A DNA stretch of 35,019 nt from Sphaerotilus sp. (GTDB taxonomy: Bacteria > Pseudomonadota > Gammaproteobacteria > Burkholderiales > Burkholderiaceae_C). A program made the translations under genes and the position numbers. Of the stretch, positions 8,101-15,506 are shown one piece after another; position 1 is the first letter of the stretch, and each line of letters opens with the position of its first letter. A model generated the notes under the pieces. It worked only from the letters and a program-made list of their open reading frames with translations. It searched no databases and was not told where the DNA came from. Location: positions 1-35,019 of the forward strand of contig JAAFKB010000041.1 in the NCBI GenBank assembly GCA_013299055.1. The letters are read 5' to 3'.

Positions 8101-9789
8101 GAGAAGGACGAGCCGCTCGGGCAGCCCCCGGATCTGGCGGGTGCCGCAGACGAGGCCGTCGCCGTGGCTGCCGTGCTGCGGGCGCAGGGCCACGACGTGA
8201 CCTTGCTGGCCGATGAGACTCAGGCGCACGCCGCCGACGTGCTGAAGGCGCTGTACCGCCAGCCGTGGCGCATCCTGCATGTGTGCGCGCACGGCGGATT
8301 CGCGCTGCGCACGGTGGACAAGGTGGAGCTGACGGGCGTGCTGCTGTCGGATGGCGCGGTGATCACCGCCGCCGAGATCGAGGCGATGGAGATGGTGCCG
8401 GAGCTGGTGTTCCTGAACTGCTGCCACCTCGGGCAGATGACTGCACCGGTGCGGGCGGGCAGCGTGCAGCGGCTGGCGGCGAGTCTCGCGCAGGAGCTGA
8501 TCAGGGTGGGTGTGCGCTGCGTGGTGGTGGCAGGCTGGGCGGTGGGGGACTGGCCGGCGCAGCGGTTCGGCGAGGTTTTTTACGACAAGCTGCTTGGGAC
8601 GGAGGGATTGGACTTTGGCCATGCCGTGTTCAAGGCGCGCCAGGCCGCGCAGGATGCGGCGCCGCAGGACATCACCTGGGGGGCGTACCAGGCGTATGGG
8701 GATCCGGGGTGGCGGGCGAATCCGCAGGGAGCGGGTGGCGGCCCGCGCCCTGACCACCGTTTCGTGACGCCGGATGAGCTGCTGGACAAGCTGGCGCAGG
8801 AGCGGGTGGAAGCCACGCAACTGGCCAAGCGCCATGTCGCCACGGAGGCGGAGCAGCAGGCGCAGTGGGGCCGAGTCGAGGCATTGATCGAGCACAAATG
8901 CCCCGAGGGCCAGGGCTGGCGCGATCGTCCGGAGGTGCAGGCAGCCTTGGGTCGCACGTGGTACGACCTGATGAACTTTGAGCGGGCGATTCCCTGTCTG
9001 GAACGTGCCATCCGCGGCAAGCAGGAAAAGGGTCTTGTGCCGATCAAGGCCGTCGAGCTGCTGGTCAACGCACTGACCCGACGGGGGCAGCAGCTGGCGC
9101 GGGCTGGTCAGCATACCGATGCGGAGAAGCTGGTGGCCTCGGCCTTGGTCTGGCTGGATCGGCTCGATGCCATGGCGACCAACGACTTGGGCGAGACCAC
9201 GACAGAGCGTCGCAACCTGCGCGGCAGTGCTTACAAGCGCCGGGCAGATGTGCGGGCCCGCCTCTTGCTGGCGACCACTGGTGCCGCCGAGCGAGACACC
9301 GTGAGGCGCGCTTTGCGCGCTGCGATTCGCGGTGCCATCGACATCTACAAGGAGAGTGCCGAAAAAGCGGAGACGCCCGAAAAGCCGTATCCCCAGCTCA
9401 ATGCCTTGGCGCTGCAGGCACTGGAATGCAAGCCGAGTGATGCCGCCCCGCTGACAGAACTGGCTGCGCAAGCAGGCAAGGAAGCGCAGAAGAAGGCCCG
9501 ATCGGCCAAGGGCGGCATCTGGGACCACCTGATGACAGCCGAAGCCGAGGTGGTGGCCTGGCTGCTGGCTGGTCCGGATCCAGCAAAGACCCACGTCGAT
9601 CGGGATCGTGTGGTCCGGGCATACGAAAAGGTGTTGGACGCCCATCCGATCAATCCTGCGGAGTGTGATTCAGTGTGTACCCATCTGGATCTGCTGGCGT
9701 GTCTGGCGAAGGCGCTCGGCAAGGCCGAGTTGGTCGAACGCCTGGAGGTGGTTGAGCGGGTGGTGAAAGCTCGTGTAAAACACGACTGA
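5176..9789 (+). CDS. CHAT-domain (caspase-like) protein with hydrolase-like, M17-N-like and TPR regions
   Basis: A 1537-residue cytoplasmic multidomain protein. Residues ~210-330 resemble an alpha/beta hydrolase ('QPMLVFLHDLASDTLGSF'), but the nucleophile elbow reads LGRGGLVG (about 287-294), with glycine where serine is expected, so it is probably inactive. Residues ~572-730 resemble the macro-like N-terminal domain of M17 aminopeptidases ('GAVIVGLGRFEKPLT', 'SMGASVEALVRGVLEANARF') without the peptidase domain. Residues ~835-1175 form a CHAT protease domain; the expected pair is present: His1039 in 'HVCAHGGF' and Cys1083 in 'FLNCCHLG'. The rest (~1215-1537) is helical and TPR-like ('RPEVQAALGRTWYDLMNFERAIPCLERAI'). 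CHAT proteases cleave partner proteins in some immune and cell-death systems. The downstream gene starts 21 bp after the stop and is the obvious partner. The role is inferred. Confidence 0.88.
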   Translation: MSDKNTPEAGRAVVLTLRGGKSLAPSLPACFTAARSRSSSTDSAEPHDPFLPPGFLIPRQTIALGRRTPQQRGTPAPTDKAPALHVAPDELVVIELAHGGLVITRGERLHPQHLSEALQAGGVSRGAVSDWAGEQISRIYTVALGALPADDPVVADLGDKVEDWLLDKVAAPLARKGVAGVVWAIERRLTGLCGLRRWHRDGMRNWSGEGVERGQQPMLVFLHDLASDTLGSFGALQGSETLGALERQFPGGVYGFEHRTLSCSPVVNATELVKALPQGAHVSLVTLGRGGLVGDLLCVTDFASPGHLPEAQRAELDQLAAVLRDRTITVQRYLRVASPSDGTALLGESLDLFLSGVLSVVEAGVGLVADPLTQTVCSAFQRTVLEMVRLRADASAVPGLADLVPDAPLGRFLRDASVQAGVQMAVIAGDTDDDDGGWRRRTGLWLLDKVLIGSPYHDLVVDTPSMLGGIAAKVQPPVRVRLDAREEVSHFRYFQHPPHVQALKDWLCAPRAEALAALPGFDTLEAVQKKLRPAEPDEAPASAAPTRNASSAVQSPRAARTRRAPRSTLRRKLTVSVHAADLRFLPGVLMVGHYEQDPIAGPQAVLDRELLQGLLTERHSLGLYPGPIGSALAVLPEGGGTQRGAVIVGLGRFEKPLTRDGLTEAVMAGVLRYLLQVSDCHGSAARGLELNTLLIGTNSASSLSMGASVEALVRGVLEANARFHDTTRQDLRVDTLRIVELYLDTAITATYALKDPDRQQALGTAAAQLDTQLECVATLEQHDGARQRLFDGAAAGGNYWPRLMVTDARCSEDGEARDDPPKPATTSTQPTAVATRLRYLHLGQRARVETVEHQRQPGLVEQLVRQQIQDNRWNLDAGRALFQLMVPHVLKDTLRHFQQLVVVVDAQTANMPWELVAADDPGRAGGAPRALALCIPLVRQLVTAEYRQQLRQSTGRAALVIGNPALDGFSEHFVNEKDEPLGQPPDLAGAADEAVAVAAVLRAQGHDVTLLADETQAHAADVLKALYRQPWRILHVCAHGGFALRTVDKVELTGVLLSDGAVITAAEIEAMEMVPELVFLNCCHLGQMTAPVRAGSVQRLAASLAQELIRVGVRCVVVAGWAVGDWPAQRFGEVFYDKLLGTEGLDFGHAVFKARQAAQDAAPQDITWGAYQAYGDPGWRANPQGAGGGPRPDHRFVTPDELLDKLAQERVEATQLAKRHVATEAEQQAQWGRVEALIEHKCPEGQGWRDRPEVQAALGRTWYDLMNFERAIPCLERAIRGKQEKGLVPIKAVELLVNALTRRGQQLARAGQHTDAEKLVASALVWLDRLDAMATNDLGETTTERRNLRGSAYKRRADVRARLLLATTGAAERDTVRRALRAAIRGAIDIYKESAEKAETPEKPYPQLNALALQALECKPSDAAPLTELAAQAGKEAQKKARSAKGGIWDHLMTAEAEVVAWLLAGPDPAKTHVDRDRVVRAYEKVLDAHPINPAECDSVCTHLDLLACLAKALGKAELVERLEVVERVVKARVKHD

Positions 9790-9810
9790 ACCTGGTTGAT
9801 GGAGAACCCC

Positions 9811-10836
9811 GTGCCCGCTCCCCTGTGCTTCGTCCTCATGCCCTTCGGCCGCCAGACGCTGCCCTCCGGTGTGACCGTCGATTTCGACACCGCCTACCGT
9901 GACACCATCGCACCGGCCGTCACGGCGGCCGGCCTGCAGCCCGTGCGCGCTGACCAGGGCCGCCCCGCCTTTCGCTTCTTCCATGGCCTGCCACCATCCG
10001 AGCTGTCCCGCCTGAGCACCGATGTTTTCCGCGACCGCATCCCCGCCGCCGAGGACGCCCGCCAGACGCTGGAAGTCGCCCGCTGCACGCACGATCCGGC
10101 CCGCGTGCGAGAGGCCGCTGCTGCGCTAGGTCCGCTCGAATCGCTGGACGCCGGCACGCTGGTCGATCTGCTGCTGTCCTACCGCGCCGTGAAGGAGCAC
10201 CAAGCGATGGTCGATCTGGTCGCGCAACTGCCCGAGGCGATTGCACAGACCCGGCTGGTGCAGGAGCAGCTTGGTTTCGCGCTCAACCGGCTGGGCCGCC
10301 GCGACGAGGCCGAGGCGGTGCTGCAGGCCGTCATCGCCCGCCACGGCCCCAGCGGCGAATCGAACGGGCTGCTGGGCCGCATCTACAAGGACCGCTGGGA
10401 AGCGGCCGTGCAGGCGGGTGACGCGGGCGCCGCACGGCGGTGGCTCGACCAGGCCATCGCTACTTACCTGCAAGGCTTCGAGGTCGACTGGCGCGACGCC
10501 TACCCCGGCGTCAACGCCGCCACGCTGATGGAATTGACCACGCCACCTGACCCGCGCCGACTGGCGCTGCTGCCGGTGGTGGCGTATGCGGTCGAGCGGC
10601 GCATCGCGGCCGGCGCGCCCGATTACTGGGACCACGCGACGCTGCTGGAGCTGGCCGTGCTGCGCGAAGACGAATCCGCCGCCGCCCGGCACCTCGCCGA
10701 CGCGCTCGCCGCCGTGCGCGAGCCGTGGGAGCCGGAGACGACGGCGCGCAATCTGTGGCTGATTCGCGCCGCGTGGGCCGCACGCGGCGTGGTGCAGGAC
10801 TGGCTCGACGCGACCGCAGCCGCGCTGCGCCGTTAG
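9811..10836 (+). CDS. TRAFs-binding (DUF4071-like) TPR protein with truncated N-terminal domain
   Basis: About 341 residues. The N-terminus 'PAPLCFVLMPFG...FDTAYRDTIAPAVTAAGLQPVRADQ' is the start of the 'CFVLMPFG' domain that heads many bacterial TRAFs-binding/DUF4071 proteins. From memory the family continues for ~100 residues (GG.IHK..FERL..CD..VADLT..N.NV.YELG.RH) before 'LKTDVFRERV'; here 'RADQG' runs directly into 'RPAFRFFHGLPPSELSRLSTDVFRDR', so most of that domain is missing in frame. The rest is a TPR-like helical array (R.VQEQLGFALNRLGRRDEAEAVLQAVI). GTG 9811 is preferred because GGAG lies six bases upstream; ATG 9799 and TTG 9796 are alternatives. It follows the CHAT gene in an operon. 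No catalytic residues can be assigned. Confidence 0.75.
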   Translation: MPAPLCFVLMPFGRQTLPSGVTVDFDTAYRDTIAPAVTAAGLQPVRADQGRPAFRFFHGLPPSELSRLSTDVFRDRIPAAEDARQTLEVARCTHDPARVREAAAALGPLESLDAGTLVDLLLSYRAVKEHQAMVDLVAQLPEAIAQTRLVQEQLGFALNRLGRRDEAEAVLQAVIARHGPSGESNGLLGRIYKDRWEAAVQAGDAGAARRWLDQAIATYLQGFEVDWRDAYPGVNAATLMELTTPPDPRRLALLPVVAYAVERRIAAGAPDYWDHATLLELAVLREDESAAARHLADALAAVREPWEPETTARNLWLIRAAWAARGVVQDWLDATAAALRR

Positions 10837-10846
10837 CCGGCCGCTG

Positions 10847-11563
10847 TCACCCCTTCAGCGCCCCGAACACCGACTGCAGGATCTTGCTCCCCGTCCCGAT
10901 CGGATCCTGCCGGATCTTCTTCTCTTCTTCGCCGATCATCCGGTAAAGCCCGTCCAGCGCCTTGCCCGTCACGTACTGCTGGATGTTGGCCTGCTGGTCG
11001 TTGACGAGGCCGAGCGCCTTGGCCTTGCCCGCGATGGCGTTGTACTTCTGGGCCAGTGCCACCTTCTCGGTCGCGGTCGTCACGATCGGCAGGAACTTCT
11101 CGCCCATCGGCGTGCGGGTCTTGTCGGCGAAGAAATCGGTCACCGAGGTCTCGCCGCCGCGCAGGATCTGGGTGGCGTCCTGAACCGACATCGATTTCAC
11201 CGCGTTCACCAGCAGCGGCTTGGCGGCGGGCACGGCCTGTTCCGCCGCCCGGTTCATCGCGGTTTCCAGTGCGTCGAGTTTCGCGCCCTGTCCGAAGGTG
11301 CGCAGCAGCTTGGCGCCTTGCTGCAGCCATTCCGGCAACGCGATGCGCACCAGCGGGTTGTTCAGATAGCCGCCGTCGCGCCCCAGCAGGCTCACCGCCG
11401 AGCCGGCGCCCCGCTCCAGCGCCGCCCGCAGTCCCTGCGTCGCGTCCAGCTCGCTCAGCGCCCAGCCGGGCAGGGCTGCGGTACCGCCGAGCAGGAACGC
11501 CGCGTGTTGCAGCACCAGCCGGCGAGGCAGATCCGGAGCATGTGCGGTGTGAAGGATGTTCAT
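10847..11563 (-). CDS. DUF4197 family exported protein
   Basis: A 238-residue protein. The N-terminus has a twin-arginine followed by a hydrophobic stretch (PRRLVLQHAAFLLGGTAALPGWA), suggesting export, possibly by Tat. The mature part 'ALERGAGSAVSLLGRDGGYLNNPLVRIALP..LQ', 'TDFFADKTRTPMGEKFLPIV' and 'YNAIAGKAKALGL' is typical of DUF4197, a helical envelope protein of unknown function widespread in proteobacteria. ATG 11563 is preceded by AGGAG. Its start overlaps the pfp stop (ATGA), so the two are translationally coupled, although DUF4197 has no known link to glycolysis. It ends 10 bp from the convergent TRAFs-binding gene. Confidence 0.88.
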   Translation of the reverse strand: MNILHTAHAPDLPRRLVLQHAAFLLGGTAALPGWALSELDATQGLRAALERGAGSAVSLLGRDGGYLNNPLVRIALPEWLQQGAKLLRTFGQGAKLDALETAMNRAAEQAVPAAKPLLVNAVKSMSVQDATQILRGGETSVTDFFADKTRTPMGEKFLPIVTTATEKVALAQKYNAIAGKAKALGLVNDQQANIQQYVTGKALDGLYRMIGEEEKKIRQDPIGTGSKILQSVFGALKG

Positions 11564-12783
11564 TCGGGTCTCCTGTTCAGAACTTTGGCGACCGGATTCG
11601 GCCGCAAGCGGAACGCATCCGGCATCCCCGACCCGAGCAGCGGGCGCAGGTAGAGCCGGAACGCATCGGTCACGTCGGTGCCGCTGGCGCTGAGGAACTC
11701 GTCCTCCATCGTGCGCGTCTTGCCAGCCACGGCGTCCAGTGGCAGCAGCTTGTAGTCCGCGGCGTAATAACCGGCGCGCTGGATCGCCACCGAGCCATCC
11801 CGCCCGCCCCACATCGCGAACTGCACCGCCTTCTCGCCGACCTCGCGCGCCTCGCGCTGGTCCACGTCGCTGACGCAGCCGATGAAGCTGCGCTGCAGGT
11901 AGCCGAAGGTGTCGCCGCGCACCCGCTTGATGCCCAGCCGGCGCTTGATCTCCTCGCACAGCAGGTCCGTCAGCGCCCCGGTGCCCGAGAGCTGCACGTT
12001 GCCGTGGGCGTCGAACTCCATGTCCTTGGCCAGCGTGGTGATGATGGGCGTGCCGGCCGCGTCGTGGATGCCTTCGCTGACGGCGATGACGCAGCGGCCG
12101 AGGCGGTCGTAGGTCGCCTTCACGTCGGCGAGAAAACGCTCGATGTCGAACGTGCGCTCCGGCACGTAGATCAGGTGCGGGCCGTCGTCGTCGAACTTCT
12201 TGCCCAGCGCCGAGGCTGCGGTCAGAAAACCGGCGTGGCGCCCCATCACGACACCGACGTAGATGCCGGGCAGCGCCGCGTTGTCCAGATTCGCGCCTGC
12301 AAATGCCTGTGCCACGAAGCGCGCTGCACTCGGGAATCCAGGCGTGTGGTCGTTGCCGACGAGGTCGTTGTCGATCGTCTTGGGGATGTGGATGCAGCGC
12401 AGGTCGTAGCGCGCCGCCTGCGCCTGCTCGCTGACGATGCGCACGGTGTCGGACGAGTCGTTGCCGCCGATGTAGAAGAACTGGCCGATCTGGTGCGCCT
12501 GCAGCACCTTGAAGATCTCGCGGCAATACGCCTCATCGGGCTTGTCGCGGGTCGAACCCAGCGCGGACGACGGCGTGGCGGCGACCAGTTCCAGGTTGTG
12601 GCTGGTCTCCTGCGTCAGGTCCACGAGGTCTTCGTTGACGATGCCGCGCACGCCGTGGCGCGCGCCGTAGACGCACTCGACGCCGCGGTGTCGCCGCGCT
12701 TCGAGCACGACGCCGACGAGCGACTGGTTGATGACGGCGGTCGGGCCACCACCTTGGGCGACCAGGATCTTGGCGGGGTTCAT
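11560..12783 (-). CDS. pfp: Diphosphate-fructose-6-phosphate 1-phosphotransferase (PPi-dependent phosphofructokinase)
   Basis: A 407-residue cytosolic enzyme that reversibly phosphorylates fructose 6-phosphate with pyrophosphate, serving glycolysis and gluconeogenesis. 'LVAQGGGPTAVINQSL' starts the phosphofructokinase fold. PPi use is indicated by GGND (106-109), with Asp where ATP enzymes have Gly, and by PKTIDND (134-140), with Lys replacing the Gly of the ATP-type PGTIDND. The Asn at 108, where GGDD is common, is unusual. Asp138 and Asp140 are the expected catalytic acids. ATG 12783 is preceded by GAGGAGAG; the longer frame to 12906 has no family similarity. Coupled by ATGA overlap to the DUF4197 gene. 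Confidence 0.93.
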   Translation of the reverse strand: MNPAKILVAQGGGPTAVINQSLVGVVLEARRHRGVECVYGARHGVRGIVNEDLVDLTQETSHNLELVAATPSSALGSTRDKPDEAYCREIFKVLQAHQIGQFFYIGGNDSSDTVRIVSEQAQAARYDLRCIHIPKTIDNDLVGNDHTPGFPSAARFVAQAFAGANLDNAALPGIYVGVVMGRHAGFLTAASALGKKFDDDGPHLIYVPERTFDIERFLADVKATYDRLGRCVIAVSEGIHDAAGTPIITTLAKDMEFDAHGNVQLSGTGALTDLLCEEIKRRLGIKRVRGDTFGYLQRSFIGCVSDVDQREAREVGEKAVQFAMWGGRDGSVAIQRAGYYAADYKLLPLDAVAGKTRTMEDEFLSASGTDVTDAFRLYLRPLLGSGMPDAFRLRPNPVAKVLNRRPE

Positions 12784-12943
12784 GCGCAGGCTCTCCTCGG
12801 GACGGGGGTAGGTCGGGATCATCCTACGTCGTGTGCAGGGAACGCTCGGGGAGAATCCCGCGCCGCTGCAACGGTCCTGACCGCTGCGGGCACCCTTCGG
12901 CGGCACTCAGGTTCGATTCATTTCCATCCGGTTCACTTCCCTG

Positions 12944-14620
12944 ATGCTCCGATCCCTCGACACCGCTACTGATACTGATACCCCTTTCCGAGACCGTTCC
13001 GCCGGTGTGCCTACCGAGTGGGTGCTGCTGGCCGTGAGCCTGCTGTGGGCGCTGACCTGCCACGCGCCGTTTTTCTCCGCCGCCTTGCGAGGGCGCGAGT
13101 GGGGCGAGTCCGGTACCTGGGCATTTGCCGCGGCGCTGGGGGCAGGGCTGCTGGCGCTGAACTTCGTGGTGCTGGCGCTGCTCTGTCACGGGCGGCTGTT
13201 CAAGCCGGTGCTGGCGCTGCTGCTGGTGGTGGCGGCCGGGGCAACGCACTTCATGCAGACCTTCGGGGTCTACCTGGACCCGTCGATGCTGCGCAATGCG
13301 CTGCGCACCGACGTGGGCGAGGCACGCGAGCTGCTGAGTCTCGGGTTCGCCGCGCGCGTGCTGCTGCAGGCGGCGCTGCCGATCGCGCTGCTGTGGTGGG
13401 TGCCGCTGCGCCAGCGGTCCTGGGCTCGGGTGCTGGGGCTGCGGCTGCTGTGGACCGTCGGGGGGCTGGTCGTGCTGGTGGGAACGGTCTTGGCCGTGTT
13501 CCAGCCGCTGGCCTCGCTGATGCGCAACCACAAGGAGATCCGTTACCTGATCACGCCGACGAACGTGCTGTGGTCCACCGGCAGCGTGGTGGCCCAGGAT
13601 CTCAAGGGGGCGGCCAAGCCGCGTCAGCCCATCGGACTGGACGCCCAGCCCGGCCCGCAGATGCAGACGCGCACCCGGCCGACGGTGCTGGTCGTGGTGG
13701 TGGGCGAGACGGCACGGGCCGCGAACTGGGGCCTGAACGGCTATGCCCGCCAGACGACCCCGGCGCTGGCGAAGATCCCCGGGCTGGTGAATTTCCGCCA
13801 GGTGACGAGCTGCGGCACGAACACCGAGGTGTCGGTGCCGTGCATGTTCGCTCCCGTCGGGCGGCGTGACTACGACGAGGCGGCGATCCGGGGGAGCGAG
13901 TCGCTGCTGCACGTGCTGCACCGGGCCGGGGTGGGGGTGCTGTGGCGCGACAACCAGTCGGGCTGCAAGGGCGTGTGCGAAGGACTGCCGAGCGAGGAGG
14001 TGCTGCAGCAGAACCCGCCGGGTCTGTGCAGCGACGGCCGCTGTCTGGACGAGGCGCTGCTGCACGGCCTGGACGAGCGGCTCGCGCAGGCCAAGGGCAC
14101 GCAGGTGCTGGTGCTGCACCAGCTGGGCAACCACGGGCCGTCGTACTTCCGCCGCTACCCGCCGGAATTCGCCCAGTTCCAGCCCGCCTGCCAGCACGAT
14201 GACCTGCGCCAGTGTTCGCCCGCCGAGATCGTCAACGCCTACGACAACGTGCTGCGCTACACCGACCATGTGCTGGCGTCGCTGATCGCCAGGCTCCAGG
14301 CCCGGTCGGCGGAGGTGGACAGCGCGGTGGTCTACGTCTCCGACCACGGCGAGTCGCTGGGCGAGTCGAACCTGTTCCTGCACGGCCTGCCCTACGCCAT
14401 CGCCCCGGATGTGCAGAAGCAGGTGCCGATGGTGATGTGGTTCTCCGAGGGGCTGACGCGCGCGGCCGCACTGGACACCGACTGTCTGCGCCGCCGCGCT
14501 GCGCAGCCTGCCGCGCACGACCACCTCTTCCACACCGTGCTCGGGCTGGCCGACGTGCGCACCGCGCTGTATGCCCGGGAGTGGGATCTGCTGCGCGACT
14601 GCCGCAAGGCGGCGCCGTGA
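12944..14620 (+). CDS. eptA: Phosphoethanolamine-lipid A transferase
   Basis: A 558-residue inner-membrane enzyme that transfers phosphoethanolamine from phosphatidylethanolamine to lipid A, lowering surface charge and sensitivity to cationic peptides. Five hydrophobic segments occupy roughly residues 25-190 (WVLLAVSLLWAL, FAAALGAGLLALNFVVLALL, VLALLLVVAAGA and others), followed by a periplasmic alkaline-phosphatase-like domain. Metal and catalytic residues are visible: Glu255 in VGETAR, Thr294 in 'SCGTNTEVSVPCMF', and the Asp-His of SDHGESLGE; several cysteines suit the family's disulfides. No clear Shine-Dalgarno precedes ATG 12944, and the first ~20 residues (with a TDTDT repeat) are atypical, so a start nearer 13007 is possible. 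The PAP2 gene overlaps at GTGA. Confidence 0.93.
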   Translation: MLRSLDTATDTDTPFRDRSAGVPTEWVLLAVSLLWALTCHAPFFSAALRGREWGESGTWAFAAALGAGLLALNFVVLALLCHGRLFKPVLALLLVVAAGATHFMQTFGVYLDPSMLRNALRTDVGEARELLSLGFAARVLLQAALPIALLWWVPLRQRSWARVLGLRLLWTVGGLVVLVGTVLAVFQPLASLMRNHKEIRYLITPTNVLWSTGSVVAQDLKGAAKPRQPIGLDAQPGPQMQTRTRPTVLVVVVGETARAANWGLNGYARQTTPALAKIPGLVNFRQVTSCGTNTEVSVPCMFAPVGRRDYDEAAIRGSESLLHVLHRAGVGVLWRDNQSGCKGVCEGLPSEEVLQQNPPGLCSDGRCLDEALLHGLDERLAQAKGTQVLVLHQLGNHGPSYFRRYPPEFAQFQPACQHDDLRQCSPAEIVNAYDNVLRYTDHVLASLIARLQARSAEVDSAVVYVSDHGESLGESNLFLHGLPYAIAPDVQKQVPMVMWFSEGLTRAAALDTDCLRRRAAQPAAHDHLFHTVLGLADVRTALYAREWDLLRDCRKAAP

Positions 14621-15291
14621 CCGCGGACTGGCGGCGGGATCTGGCCTGGCTGGCGCTGGGGCTGGCCGCGGTGATCGGCTGGGATGCGGCGGGGGCGGAT
14701 CTGGTGGTGGTGCGCTGGTTCGGATCGGCCGAGGGCTTTGCGCTGCGCGACGCCTGGTGGACCCGTGGCCTGCTGCACGAGGGCGGACGCTGGCTGGCGT
14801 GGGCCGCGCTGCTGGGGCTGGTGGCGGGGATCTGGCGGCCGCTGCCGGCGTTCGCCGCGTTGTCGCAGCGCGAACGCATCGGCTGGGTGCTGCTCACGCT
14901 GGCGGCGGTCCTGCTGGTGCCGGCGCTCAAGCGGGTGAGCCTGACGAGCTGCCCCTGGGATCTGGCGGAGTTCGGTGGTGTGGCGCAGTACGTCTCGCAT
15001 TGGCGCTGGGGCGTCGGCGATGGCGGGTCGGGGCACTGCTTTCCTTCCGGCCATGCGGCGGGGGCGTTTGCCTTCCTGAGCGGCTACTTCGTGCTGCGCC
15101 CGCACACGGCGCGGTGGGCACGGCGGTGGCTGGCCGGTGTGCTGGTGGTGGGGGTGCTGTTTGGCACGGCGCAGCTGGTGCGCGGGGCGCATTACCCCAG
15201 CCACACGCTGTGGACGGCATGGTGCTGCTGGGCGATCTGCCTGTGCGGCCACGGGTTCTGGCAGGGTGTGGGGCGCGTCTTACCGCGGTAA
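14617..15291 (+). CDS. PAP2-family membrane phosphatase
   Basis: A 224-residue integral membrane protein beginning at GTG, which overlaps the eptA stop (GTGA), so the two form a coupled operon. Motifs: 'KRVSLTSCPWDL' (first motif, with Cys-Pro in place of Arg-Pro), 'GGSGHCFPSGHAAGAFAF' (catalytic PSGH) and 'RGAHYPSHTLWTAW' (third motif, Arg and His present, usual Asp replaced by Thr). About six hydrophobic helices surround these. Family members remove phosphates from lipids or undecaprenyl pyrophosphate; next to eptA, lipid A 1-phosphate or 4'-phosphate removal or phosphate-donor recycling is a reasonable inference. The loss of the third-motif Asp makes the activity less certain. The stop codon lies within a 22-bp palindrome. 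Confidence 0.88.
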   Translation: MTADWRRDLAWLALGLAAVIGWDAAGADLVVVRWFGSAEGFALRDAWWTRGLLHEGGRWLAWAALLGLVAGIWRPLPAFAALSQRERIGWVLLTLAAVLLVPALKRVSLTSCPWDLAEFGGVAQYVSHWRWGVGDGGSGHCFPSGHAAGAFAFLSGYFVLRPHTARWARRWLAGVLVVGVLFGTAQLVRGAHYPSHTLWTAWCCWAICLCGHGFWQGVGRVLPR

Positions 15292-15296
15292 GACGC
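15275..15296. repeat. Perfect 22-bp palindrome at the PAP2 3' end
   Basis: GCGTCTTACC-GC-GGTAAGACGC is fully self-complementary and contains the TAA stop codon of the PAP2 gene. As RNA it forms a nine-pair stem with a CGCG loop, but no T-run follows, so it is not a classical terminator. A degenerate second copy (CGTCTTT...GGTAAGCC) lies at 15308-15327. The pair could be protein-binding sites or 3'-end processing hairpins. Confidence 0.7.
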
Positions 15297-15351
15297 ACTG
15301 CCAGGCACGTCTTTCGCACGGTAAGCCACAGTCTGAGGGCAGGGGAGGGCG

Positions 15352-15386
15352 CTTTCTTGAAAGTGAGTGCAAGCTTTCATGAAAAG
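15352..15386. repeat. Two similar small inverted repeats 22 bp apart
   Basis: CTTTCTTGAAAG (15352-15363) is palindromic, and CTTTCATGAAAAG (15374-15386) is a near copy with the same symmetry. Their centres are 22 bp apart, about two helical turns, as for tandem operators. No gene start lies just downstream on the plus strand; the nearest candidate start is DUF2868 at 15796. Confidence 0.45.
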
Positions 15387-15455
15387 GCCGCTGCTGTGTC
15401 TGCCGGACCGGTGTGGTGGGGGTGTGGCCGGGGTGTGGCGGACGTACGGACGTGA

Positions 15456-15487
15456 CAAAGCCGGCGCTCCTGGGCGAAGGCGCCGGC
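15456..15487 (-). terminator. Candidate intrinsic terminator (minus strand)
   Basis: On the minus strand GCCGGCGC and GCGCCGGC form a perfect eight-pair GC-rich stem around a 12-base loop, followed directly by TTTGT. This is the only hairpin in 15292-15795 with a following T-run. It lies about 20 bases after the stop of the small minus-strand frame at 15507, which supports that frame being transcribed. Confidence 0.45.
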
Positions 15488-15506
15488 GGTGTGGTCGATC
15501 AGGCCA

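Noticed and set aside
5143-9645. A 1500-codon open frame on the minus strand opposite the CHAT gene
   Set aside because: Its translation is rich in His, Gln and Arg without recognisable domains; it is the antisense shadow of a very GC-rich gene. The plus frame has clear CHAT, TPR and other motifs.
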